Source of the DNA: an uncultured Oscillospiraceae bacterium | GTDB lineage: Bacteria; Bacillota; Clostridia; Oscillospirales; Oscillospiraceae | NCBI GenBank assembly: GCA_947631395.1 | Contig: CANRLF010000018.1 | Location: 1-36,522, forward strand | Length of the DNA stretch: 36,522 bases | Direction: 5' to 3' | Shown: positions 24,222-31,052 of the stretch, in pieces | How positions within the stretch are numbered: the first letter of the stretch is position 1 | How the letters are laid out: each line of letters opens with the position of its first letter | The notes under the pieces: model-generated | Databases searched by the model: none | Seen by the model: the letters and a program-made list of their open reading frames with translations, nothing else | Told to the model about the DNA's origin: nothing | Program-made: the position numbers and the translations under genes

Positions 24222-25130
24222 TCAGAAAATCAAAGCGTCGTCCATCGATAACTGCGTATATTTTCTCGACAGCTCATTTTTATTGCCCGTAACCGTATAA
24301 TTGGTAAGAAGCGCCTCGACCATCGGTCTTCGGTTTTCCTCTCTGGCGCCGACGTGGTAAAAATGCTCCTTTGTAATAACACTGCACTCAGGCCATATTT
24401 TCGCAATATACTCATTGGCACGATAATCGTTGTGGTGCCATGTGGAAACCATATATTTCGCGTGCGATCCTGTCAGGGATGTGTGCAATTTAGCTTCAGC
24501 GTCCTCATCCCAGTTATCGTAATAATCCACATGGCGTCCGATATATGGCGGGTCGCAATAAATGAAGTCATTCTCGCCCGCCGCGCTTATTGATTTCTCA
24601 AATGGCTGGCACAAAAAGCTCCAATCATATTTTCGCAGCAGGTCTTCAACATACGCCACCTGATTTACTATCTTTGTAATATACGCCTTTGAAAAGCGAA
24701 GCGGTTTATGCCCATACGGAACATTAAACTCGTAATTCTTATTAAACCTTATCATCCCATTAAAACACGATCTGTTTAAAAAGAGAAAATCAAGCGGATC
24801 ATGCTCCCTGTTGAATCTGTCGCGTACATAATAATAAAACTTTTCATCTCCCTCCTCCAGATGCCTGCCTTCCCTCTCAAGGAAGGCCCTAACGAGATAG
24901 TGAGTTATCCTCCCCTCCTTGATTTGGTTGTAAAAGTTAATAATGTGGGGGTTTATATCAGAAAACACTGCCCGTCGGGGTTCAATATTAAACCCCACAA
25001 CTCCCGAGCCCATAAAGGGCTCACGCCAGACAGTATCGGGATCCAAATTGACGCATTCCCTTATCAGTGGAACTAATTTTGTCTTAATTCCTTGTATTTT
25101 TATTGGCGGAACATACACAGGCTCATTCAT
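24222..25130 (-). CDS. EcoRV-type N6-adenine DNA methyltransferase (D12/Dam class)
   Basis: The protein has 302 residues. It begins VYVPPIKIQGIKTKLVPLI, a close match to my memory of M.EcoRV. Motif I (S-adenosylmethionine binding) is EPFMGSGVVGFN (about 38-49), the catalytic DPPY is in YCDPPYIGRHVDYY (about 189-202), and the FLFLNRSCFNGMIRFN block is typical of the D12 class. It should methylate adenine in the site of its partner nuclease, by homology GATATC. It overlaps the nuclease stop by eight bases. The region is much richer in A and T than its flanks, which fits horizontal arrival. Confidence 0.88.
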   Translation of the reverse strand: MNEPVYVPPIKIQGIKTKLVPLIRECVNLDPDTVWREPFMGSGVVGFNIEPRRAVFSDINPHIINFYNQIKEGRITHYLVRAFLEREGRHLEEGDEKFYYYVRDRFNREHDPLDFLFLNRSCFNGMIRFNKNYEFNVPYGHKPLRFSKAYITKIVNQVAYVEDLLRKYDWSFLCQPFEKSISAAGENDFIYCDPPYIGRHVDYYDNWDEDAEAKLHTSLTGSHAKYMVSTWHHNDYRANEYIAKIWPECSVITKEHFYHVGAREENRRPMVEALLTNYTVTGNKNELSRKYTQLSMDDALIF

Positions 25131-25954
25131 ATTTTTTCCTCTTTGGTGCTTTGGGGTTATTTAGACTTTGTGGTAACCCGCGATAATCAAGGTATTCTGA
25201 AAATGATGTAATCGTCTTGCTTTTATCACCGGGGCGGTACATTATTTTTCCGTAATTCATCCAGTACTCGTCAAATAATCTTTCACCGGCTTTGGAAAAG
25301 ACTCCGTTTCCACTTAAAATTTTGTATACTCCCAATATTAGCGGTATTTCCGCTTCCACCCTTATCACTTGCTATTTTCCACTTTTCCTCAACAAAAAAC
25401 AAGAAGTTTCGTATCACCGAGGGTATAGCTTCAATTTCATCGACGGGATAAACTTTAAGCTCTTCATTTTTATCAAGCTCTGCCCGTGAATATATGATAC
25501 CAAGGCAAAAATGCCCGCTGTAATCATCATAAGGATATTGTACATTCTTTTTACTCTTTCTGTCGATGAAATACTCGCCGTGTGATCCTAAGGTAAATCC
25601 GTTGCAAAAGCCCGGATATTCCTCGTCTCTATATGTAGTCTTCAAATCAACAGCAAACTTGACAGCAGGGTCTCTATTTGAAATAAATGTCAAATCCGGG
25701 TACCAGTTTTGATATGTAGCGAGCTCTATTCTGTATCCGATCCTATCAGCAAATGTCAAAAAATGAGGAAACAGATGCAGTTCCAATATTTTGGACACAA
25801 CCTTTGTATCAGTGGAAATCGTATAAATATTTTTGAAAATATCAATGAAGCCTCGAATAGTCCATTCGTCGTCACGAGAGATTACGGAGGACAGGGTACT
25901 TGCAAATTCCTTGAGTTGTATAGCAAACTCATTTTTGGCCGCTTCGTTTTCCAT
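25123..25954 (-). pseudogene. EcoRV-like type II restriction endonuclease, frameshifted near the C-terminus
   Basis: It starts at ATG 25952-25954 (MENEAAKNEF) with a weak GGG site. The first frame runs to about 25330 and stops at 25283. The rest of the family sequence continues in the next frame to the stop at 25123. EcoRV-like features are NWYPDLTF with the VDLKTTY pair (the PD...DxK catalytic residues), NVQYPYDDYSGHFCLGIIYSR, and EEKWKIASDKGGSGNTANIG ending the first part. The second part has LSGNGVFSKAG and DEYWMNYG, then SEYLDYRG. Removing one base in the AAAATTTT tract near 25313-25322 would join the frames. Either the enzyme is inactivated or the base is a sequence error. The catalytic residues precede the break. 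Confidence 0.85.
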
Positions 25955-26003
25955 GAAATCACCCTTTTTCAGTATATCATAATGAGAAAAAAAATCAATA
26001 TTG

Positions 26004-26041
26004 TAATAAAAAAGCAAAAGGGAGAAGCTTCTCCCTTTTGC
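26004..26041 (-). terminator. Terminator of ilvE
   Basis: A perfect 28-base palindrome (26014-26041) is followed on the minus strand by a T-run (26004-26013), 23 bases past the ilvE stop. Confidence 0.88.
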
Positions 26042-26063
26042 GGTATGTCGATTAAATTTTCTC

Positions 26064-27134
26064 TCAGTCGCAAACCTTCTGGGTCCAGCCCCTGACATCC
26101 GGTCTGGTTCCCCACTGTATGCCTGTGAGCTCGTCGTAGAACCTCTGTGTGAGCTCGCCGATGCCGCCGTCGCCGATGGACAGGTCCTTGCCCTCATAAT
26201 AGATATGTCCCACGGGGGATACCACGGCCGCGGTGCCGGTGCCCCACATCTCCTCCATGTGACCGTTCCCGGCGGTCTCGATGACCTCGTCGATGGAGAT
26301 GAGTCGCTCCTCCACCTCATAGCCCCAGTCCCGGGCCACCTCGAGGATGGACTTGCGTGTGATGCCGGGAAGGACGGAGCCCTGGAGCTTCGGGGTGATG
26401 ACCTTGCCGTCTATCTTGAACATGATGTTCATGGAGCCCACCTCTTCGATATACTTGCGGTGGACGCCGTCAAGCCAGAGGACCTGGGAATATCCCAGCT
26501 TCTCGGCCCGCTCGCCGGCGCGGATGGATGCGGCGTAGTTGCCGCCGCACTTTGTAAAGCCCGTGCCGCCGCGCACCGCCCTGACGTCCTCCTCCTCGAT
26601 GGCTATATGCACGGGGTTAAGCCCCTCGGGATAGTAGTTGCCGGAGGGTGAGAGGATCACGCAGAATATATAGGTCTTGCTGGCGTGTACGCCCACGGTG
26701 CAGTCCGTGGCGATGATGAAGGGCCTTATGTAGAGGCTCGCCCCCTTCTGATCGGGCACCCAGTCACGCTCTAAGGCAACAAGCTGCTTCACCGCGTCCA
26801 CGCAGAAATCCACGTCTATCTCCGGGATGCTCATACGTACAGCGGAGTTATTCATGCGCTTGAAATTCTCCTCGGGCCTGAAAAGCCAGATGGAGCCGTC
26901 TGCGCGGCGGTAGGCCTTTAAGCCCTCGAAAATCTCCTGGGCGTAGTGGAAAACCATGCAGGAGGGATCAAGGCTGAAGGGGCCGTAGGGGACGATGCGG
27001 GGATCGTGCCAGCCCTCGCCCTCGGTATAGTTCATCAGGAACATGTGGTCGGAGAAGAATCTGCCAAAGGGCAACGGGTCAAGATGTGGCTTCTCCTTCG
27101 GGGCCTTTGTTAGCTCTACTTTGATTTTTCCCAT
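26064..27134 (-). CDS. ilvE: Branched-chain amino acid aminotransferase
   Basis: The protein has 356 residues of the class IV pyridoxal-phosphate aminotransferase fold. It interconverts leucine, isoleucine and valine with their keto acids. Family segments seen are HYAQEIFEGLKAYR (about 63-76), LYIRPFIIATD, the lysine block GGTGFTKCGGNYAAS (about 190-204, the Lys binds the cofactor), EVGSMNIMF and the late EMWGTGTAAVVSPVG (about 295-309). It is monocistronic, with its own promoter and a strong terminator. Confidence 0.95.
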   Translation of the reverse strand: MGKIKVELTKAPKEKPHLDPLPFGRFFSDHMFLMNYTEGEGWHDPRIVPYGPFSLDPSCMVFHYAQEIFEGLKAYRRADGSIWLFRPEENFKRMNNSAVRMSIPEIDVDFCVDAVKQLVALERDWVPDQKGASLYIRPFIIATDCTVGVHASKTYIFCVILSPSGNYYPEGLNPVHIAIEEEDVRAVRGGTGFTKCGGNYAASIRAGERAEKLGYSQVLWLDGVHRKYIEEVGSMNIMFKIDGKVITPKLQGSVLPGITRKSILEVARDWGYEVEERLISIDEVIETAGNGHMEEMWGTGTAAVVSPVGHIYYEGKDLSIGDGGIGELTQRFYDELTGIQWGTRPDVRGWTQKVCD

Positions 27135-27194
27135 AATATTATCTCCCTTGCGAGTAAGATTTCAGTTTATCGCGTTAAAACGATGTTAAGAGCT

Positions 27195-27223
27195 ATTTTA
27201 CCACCTTCAAATTGAAAACGCAA
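27195..27223 (-). promoter_or_regulatory. Promoter of ilvE
   Basis: On the minus strand, TTGCGT (27218-27223) and TAAAAT (27195-27200) have a 17-base spacer. It lies between the sigG stop and ilvE. Confidence 0.55.
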
Positions 27224-27226
27224 TAT

Positions 27227-27997
27227 TCAAAGGTCCTTTTTTATCTGATTTATGGCGTTTTTTTCGAGCCGCGAGACCTGCGCCTGACTTATACCCACCT
27301 CGGCGGCCACCTGCATCTGTGTCTTTCCCTCGTAAAACCGCAGGCTCAGTATCCGCTTCTCCCTGTCCGTCAGCCTGTCTATGGCCTCCGTCAGGGCTAT
27401 CTGCTCAAGCCACGACTCGTCCGTGTTCTTCGTATCCCCGATCTGATCCATACCGCAGACTGCGTCCCCGGACTCTGAGTAGATCGGCTCATATAGGCTC
27501 ACCGGGTCAGCCACCGCGTCCATGGCGATGACCACCTCCTCCCGCGGCAGGTGAAGCTCCGCCGCGATCTCCTCCACCGTGGGCTCCCTCTGGGTCTCCG
27601 TCTGGAGCCGCTCCTTCGTTTTCAGTATCTTATACGCCGTGTCCCGTATGCTCCGGCTGACCCTGAGGGGCGAGTTGTCCCGCAAAAACCGCTTTATCTC
27701 CCCTATTATCATGGGTACGCCGTATGTCGAGAACATAACTCCCAGGTCAAGATTAAAGTTGTCTATGGCCTTTATCAGCCCTATGCACCCAACCTGGAAT
27801 ATGTCATCGGCATTTTCGCCCCTTGACATGAATTTCTGTATCACCGACAGCACGAGCCGTAGATTTCCGTTTATAAGCTTCTCCCGGGCCTCCGCGTCCC
27901 CGGCCCTCGCCAGCTTCAAAAGCTCAATGGTCTCCTCATTTTTCAGCACCGGCAGCTTCGATGTGTTGATACCGCATATCTCAACCTTCCCCTGCAA
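27227..27997 (-). CDS. sigG: Forespore sigma factor SigG
   Basis: The protein has 256 residues from TTG 27995-27997, with AGGGGG eight bases upstream. The N-terminus KVEICGINTSKLPVLKNEE is the SigG signature. It is followed by region 2 (NGNLRLVLSVIQKF, DIFQVGCIGLIKAIDNF, FSTYGVPMIIGEIKR), region 3 (RVSRSIRDTAYKIL) and region 4 (LTDREKRILSLRFYEGKTQ, then QAQVSRLEKNAINQIKK). SigG runs late forespore transcription. A sigma-F-type promoter upstream (28035-28064) matches how SigG is switched on in known spore formers. Confidence 0.93.
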   Translation of the reverse strand: MQGKVEICGINTSKLPVLKNEETIELLKLARAGDAEAREKLINGNLRLVLSVIQKFMSRGENADDIFQVGCIGLIKAIDNFNLDLGVMFSTYGVPMIIGEIKRFLRDNSPLRVSRSIRDTAYKILKTKERLQTETQREPTVEEIAAELHLPREEVVIAMDAVADPVSLYEPIYSESGDAVCGMDQIGDTKNTDESWLEQIALTEAIDRLTDREKRILSLRFYEGKTQMQVAAEVGISQAQVSRLEKNAINQIKKDL

Positions 27998-28034
27998 GAA
28001 AAATGCCCCCTCGCCTCTTTTTTTCTGACGAGGG

Positions 28035-28064
28035 TAGTATTTCCGGGGAAGTTTATTTTAATAC
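28035..28064 (-). promoter_or_regulatory. Sigma-F-type promoter of sigG
   Basis: On the minus strand, GTATT (28060-28064), 15 bases, then GGAAATACTA (28035-28044). The -10 matches the forespore pattern GGnnAnAMTR at every fixed position, and the -35 matches GYATA in four of five. A hairpin (CCCTCG/CGAGGG) lies between it and the gene. Confidence 0.6.
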
Positions 28065-28065
28065 C

Positions 28066-28091
28066 GCAACAAAAACCGCCCCTTATGCGTT
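28066..28091 (+). promoter_or_regulatory. Possible ECF-type promoter before the ECF sigma gene
   Basis: GCAAC (28066-28070), 17 bases, then CGTT (28088-28091) resembles the AAC...CGT pattern of ECF sigma factors. It could be autoregulatory. A TATAAT at 28091-28096 has no good -35. Confidence 0.3.
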
Positions 28092-28115
28092 ATAATGTCG
28101 AAGGAGGCGATGCGA

Positions 28116-28586
28116 ATGCTCTCCGACCGGTTGGAAGAACTAATAAACAAATATGCCGGTACCCTGTACCGGGCCGCCCTCTCGGTGACGGGCAACGTCC
28201 ACGACGCCGAGGACGCGGTCCAGGACGCCTATCTTAAATATCTCGAAAAATCTCCCCGCCTCACGGATACGGGGAGCGCGAAAGCGTGGCTCATGCGTGT
28301 ATGCTTAAACGCCGCCCTCGACCGTGTCCGGGAGCGCAAGCGCCACCCCACTGAGGAGCTCCTTGACGTCTACCCCGCCCCGGACCCGCGGACCGAAAAT
28401 ATTATGTCAGCCATCCTCGACCTGCCCCCAAACGAGCGCGCGGCCATACACCTATTCTATTACGAGGGCTACCGCACCGATGAGATAGCCAAGATCCTGA
28501 ATTGCCGCCCCGGCACAGCCCGCTCATATCTGAGCCGCGCCCGGGAGCACCTTCGGGAAAAACTGAAAGGAGAAATTGAACTGTGA
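28116..28586 (+). CDS. ECF-type RNA polymerase sigma factor
   Basis: The protein has 156 residues from ATG 28116-28118, with GGAGG eight bases upstream; the earlier ATG at 28095 lacks a site. Region 2 is RAALSVTGNVHDAEDAVQDAYLK (about 17-39, read as two halves). Region 4 is LPPNERAAIHLFYYEGY, then TDEIAKILNCRPGTARSYLS (about 108-145). It overlaps the following anti-sigma-like gene (GTGA), the usual pairing for envelope-stress ECF factors. Confidence 0.9.
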   Translation: MLSDRLEELINKYAGTLYRAALSVTGNVHDAEDAVQDAYLKYLEKSPRLTDTGSAKAWLMRVCLNAALDRVRERKRHPTEELLDVYPAPDPRTENIMSAILDLPPNERAAIHLFYYEGYRTDEIAKILNCRPGTARSYLSRAREHLREKLKGEIEL

Positions 28587-29476
28587 ATGATTATGTAAAC
28601 TATATTGACAGCCTTGAGCCCTCAGCCGAGCTTATATCCGGGCTCAAAAGTCTGAAAGCGCCCAAAAAGCGCGTCCCAGTCTACCGCGTCGCCTCCCTCG
28701 CCGCCGCGCTTATTTTAGCCGTGGGCATAGGCGTCGGCGTCCGGGCCATTTCCACTCGCAACGAGTCCCCGCATAATGAGCTTGGAGAACCGGATATAAT
28801 TTCCGAACCCGGCGAGGATGACATTCCCACCCCCTCATACGGCGGCGGCTATGACATCGTGGAAAACGGCGCCGTCACCCACTACACCTATCCGCGCCTC
28901 GATTTTGCCGATGCCTCCGGTCTCCCCGCCGTCGAGCTGGACTACACCCTTGGGGAGTGGAACGAGTACACCAGGTCTGTGACGGCGGAGGACGTGGAGC
29001 ACATCTTCGGCAAATTCTGGCGTGAGCGCCTCGGGCTTGGCGACGAGTGGGTATTTTGCGGCTCAGGGCTCTTTTTCAACAGTCCCGACGAGGCGAACGG
29101 ACTGAGCTTTGATTTGGCATGCGATGACGGGAGCACCTACTTCGTCGAGCTGTTGAGGGGCTACGACGTGCCCTCCTGCTATGTGCTTCCGGACGACTTC
29201 TACGGTCACACCGACGTGGATGGCGTAGCCGTGCAGATACTTGAGTACGCCACAGATCGCCGCTGTGAGGTCAGCTTCTTCGTCGGCGGCTTCGGTTACA
29301 GGGTCAGGATTTGCGACGCCGACAATTACCGGGAGCTGGCCGCCAGGTTCGTAGGCCTCGCCCTGGATGAGCGCCGGGGACTTGAGGATGTGAGGCACGA
29401 TTACAATACCCCCCTCCCCGCCACCCCAACCACCCCTGAAAAGTCCATCACCCATTCATACGCCCCCACCAAATAA
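28583..29476 (+). CDS. Anti-sigma-factor-like membrane protein
   Basis: The protein has 297 residues from GTG 28583-28585, overlapping the sigma gene stop. A short cytoplasmic part (about 1-33) is followed by one membrane helix (SLAAALILAVGIGVGV, about 37-52), a Pro-rich spacer and an extracellular domain (about 85-280). The cytoplasmic part is expected to hold the ECF factor, and the outer domain would sense the signal. No zinc-binding HxxxCxxC anti-sigma motif is seen. A GCCCCTCC/GGAGGGGC hairpin follows at about 29482-29503. Confidence 0.75.
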   Translation: MNDYVNYIDSLEPSAELISGLKSLKAPKKRVPVYRVASLAAALILAVGIGVGVRAISTRNESPHNELGEPDIISEPGEDDIPTPSYGGGYDIVENGAVTHYTYPRLDFADASGLPAVELDYTLGEWNEYTRSVTAEDVEHIFGKFWRERLGLGDEWVFCGSGLFFNSPDEANGLSFDLACDDGSTYFVELLRGYDVPSCYVLPDDFYGHTDVDGVAVQILEYATDRRCEVSFFVGGFGYRVRICDADNYRELAARFVGLALDERRGLEDVRHDYNTPLPATPTTPEKSITHSYAPTK

Positions 29477-29522
29477 CAAACGCCCCTCCGATCATGGAGG
29501 GGCAAAATATTATGTCTACCCG

Positions 29523-29551
29523 TTGACGCCATCGAAAAAAGGCGGTATAAT
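29523..29551 (+). promoter_or_regulatory. Sense promoter of the small toxin gene
   Basis: TTGACG (29523-29528) and TATAAT (29546-29551) have a 17-base spacer. The message would start near 29558, leaving a structured leader of about 130 nt before the toxin start. The leader contains an 8-bp stem (ATCCTCCG/CGGAGGAT). Confidence 0.75.
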
Positions 29552-29687
29552 GTCTATAACTGCGTCCGGGGGCATGAGAACGAACGCGGCCGGGAGCCTG
29601 CCAAGACGGTAGGCGGTGCGATCCTCCGCTATTATCCGGAGGATGCTTCTTTTCTTGCCTCCTTCCGGAGAGGAAGGAGGTGGTTGC

Positions 29688-29792
29688 GTGGATCTGTCAT
29701 TGGGCGAGCTTTTACAGTTCGTTCTTGTCGTCATCGCGATCATAAAGCTGGTCCTGTACATAGTCGACAGAAATCAGCCAAAAAAGAAGTAA
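29688..29792 (+). CDS. Holin-like small membrane toxin of a type I toxin-antitoxin locus
   Basis: This is a 34-residue peptide from GTG 29688-29690. One hydrophobic helix (FVLVVIAIIKLVLYIV, about 11-26) is followed by a basic end (DRNQPKKK). AGGAGG (29675-29680) is seven bases upstream. However, it is the 3' arm of a perfect 9-bp hairpin (CCTCCTTCC/GGAAGGAGG), so the ribosome site should be hidden. Size, helix and basic tail match putative holin-like type I toxins of Firmicutes, which depolarise the membrane. An antisense RNA (29778-29872) overlaps its 3' end. Confidence 0.75.
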   Translation: MDLSLGELLQFVLVVIAIIKLVLYIVDRNQPKKK

Positions 29793-29872
29793 CCGCCCAC
29801 ACGTTCCACCGTTAGCGGTTACTTCTTCTAATCAAACGGAGGAACCACCGTCTACCGGCGGTCTCCCCTTGT
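29778..29872 (-). ncRNA. Antisense RNA antitoxin candidate
   Basis: It would start near 29872 from the promoter at 29879-29908 and end at the T-run after the hairpin at 29784-29827, about 95 nt. It is fully complementary to the end of the toxin frame and its 3' untranslated part. It has a second stem near 29844-29862. Geometry and size match antitoxin RNAs of the RatA/SR4 kind, though I see no sequence relation to them. Confidence 0.65.
29784..29827. terminator. Shared terminator of toxin mRNA and antisense RNA
   Basis: A perfect 13-bp stem pairs 29784-29796 with 29815-29827 around an 18-base loop. On the minus strand it is followed by a T-run; on the plus strand by a weaker T-rich end. Confidence 0.8.
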
Positions 29873-29878
29873 GCCCTC

Positions 29879-29908
29879 ATTATAACACTCTCTCACCTGT
29901 ATTGTCAA
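29879..29908 (-). promoter_or_regulatory. Antisense RNA promoter
   Basis: On the minus strand, perfect TTGACA (29903-29908) and TATAAT (29879-29884) have an 18-base spacer. It faces the toxin promoter and serves no gene: the next frame on that strand is 2.5 kb away, past the sigma/anti-sigma genes. Confidence 0.75.
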
Positions 29909-29988
29909 GTCATTTCATTTTACTTATAAACATCCTCCCCTGTATCAAGCAAGAAACCCCTCCGCCAGCACATGGCGGAGGGGCGATT

Positions 29989-30696
29989 TTATTTATCCAT
30001 TCTTATAAGCTTCTTGACCCGTTTATACAGCGGCAACGTGATCACCGACACCGCCACGGCCTTTATGAGGTTGAATGGCGCCACGCACAGGGCGGCCATG
30101 GTGTAGACTGAGTTGACGCTTGCGTTGATCGCCCGGGCCGCGTCGATTATGGCCTCAATTGGCATATGGTACAGGGCGGCGAAGGCCGGGATGAGGTAGA
30201 ACGCGTTGAACAAACTCCCGAACACCGTCATAATAAGCCCGCCCGATACAAGGGCGATCACCGCCCGCTTGAAGGTGCGCTTGGAGTTATAGATTATGGC
30301 CGCCGGCAACACCATTGAGCACCCCACGGCGAAGTTGGCGAAATCCCCCACGAAGGCGGTGGTGGTGCCCTTCAGAAGCAGCTTTATCACCACCTTCAGA
30401 AACTCGCATATCACCCCGGCTGTGGGCCCCATGGAGAAGGCGCAGATTAGCACCGGTATCTCCGAAAAGTCCAGCTTATAGAAATTCGGCGCCAGGAACA
30501 CCAGCGGTATCTCCAATAGCATCAGCACCCCGGCCAGCGCCGCGAACATACCCATGTAGGCCACGTACCGTGCCGGCTCTAATTTCCGGCGCTCCTTTAC
30601 AAGGAAGCGTTCCGCCAGCCACGCTATCACCGCAAGGCCCGCGAAGATGGCCACGCACACCAGGACGAAGGACAGGTTTTCTTTCAGTGTTTTCAT
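29989..30696 (-). CDS. ribU: Riboflavin ECF-transporter S component RibU
   Basis: The protein has 235 residues from ATG 30694-30696, with AGGGG eight bases upstream. About six hydrophobic helices are seen, with an extra N-terminal helix (about 8-30). The RibU pattern is visible in AALAGVLMLLEIPLVFLAP then FYKLDFSEIPVLI (about 70-90) and GPTAGVICEFLKVVIKLLL (about 95-113). It binds riboflavin at the membrane and works with a shared EcfT/EcfA module encoded elsewhere. The FMN riboswitch just upstream supports the substrate. Confidence 0.93.
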   Translation of the reverse strand: MKTLKENLSFVLVCVAIFAGLAVIAWLAERFLVKERRKLEPARYVAYMGMFAALAGVLMLLEIPLVFLAPNFYKLDFSEIPVLICAFSMGPTAGVICEFLKVVIKLLLKGTTTAFVGDFANFAVGCSMVLPAAIIYNSKRTFKRAVIALVSGGLIMTVFGSLFNAFYLIPAFAALYHMPIEAIIDAARAINASVNSVYTMAALCVAPFNLIKAVAVSVITLPLYKRVKKLIRMDK

Positions 30697-30715
30697 AGTT
30701 AAGACCCCTTTACAG

Positions 30716-30747
30716 AGAAAATGCGCCTGAACGGTTCGTTCAGGCGC
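30716..30747 (-). terminator. Attenuator terminator below the FMN riboswitch
   Basis: The 11-bp stem pairs 30737-30747 with 30723-30733, followed on the minus strand by TTTTCTC. It lies between the riboswitch and ribU, so FMN binding should end transcription here. Confidence 0.8.
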
Positions 30748-30780
30748 TTTACGCGCAAGGGGAGTGTAGCGATCGTACAT

Positions 30781-30889
30781 CTTCTCTCATCCAGACTTTA
30801 CTGTCGGTACCGGAATTACACCGGTTCAGCTCAACGCTCGCGGACTTTTACCGCCGGTCGGGAATTTCACCCTGCCCTGAAGACTCTCC
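30781..30889 (-). promoter_or_regulatory. FMN riboswitch (RFN element)
   Basis: The minus strand carries the conserved RFN blocks in order: TCTTCAGGGCAGGGTGAAAT, TCCCGACCGGCGGTAAAAG, CCGCGAGC, an AACCGGTGTAATTCCGGT hairpin, then CCGACAGTAAAGTCTGGATG and AGAGAAG. FMN binding turns off riboflavin uptake genes. Confidence 0.97.
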
Positions 30890-30906
30890 GTTCAAGTTGT
30901 ACTGTT

Positions 30907-30935
30907 ATTATACTCCTGCTCCATCCGCTTTGCAA
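30907..30935 (-). promoter_or_regulatory. Promoter of the FMN riboswitch-ribU transcript
   Basis: On the minus strand, TTGCAA (30930-30935) and TATAAT (30907-30912) have a 17-base spacer. Confidence 0.7.
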
Positions 30936-31052
30936 TACATATCAGCAATTTATTTTTTCCCCTTTACGTGAAATGACCAAATTCATCATTTGACCTGTGT
31001 ATCATTATGGTAAACCATTTCGGTTATCTCGCACACAAAGGGGAGTTTTACT

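Noticed and set aside
25368-26320. N-terminal extension of the EcoRV-like frame beyond 25954
   Set aside because: The extension runs through the ilvE terminator and into ilvE; the ATG at 25954 has a ribosome site and fits the family start.
29516-29761. Minus-strand 81-codon frame across the small toxin locus
   Set aside because: It has no ribosome site and overlaps the toxin leader and the promoter; the plus-strand peptide explains the region better.
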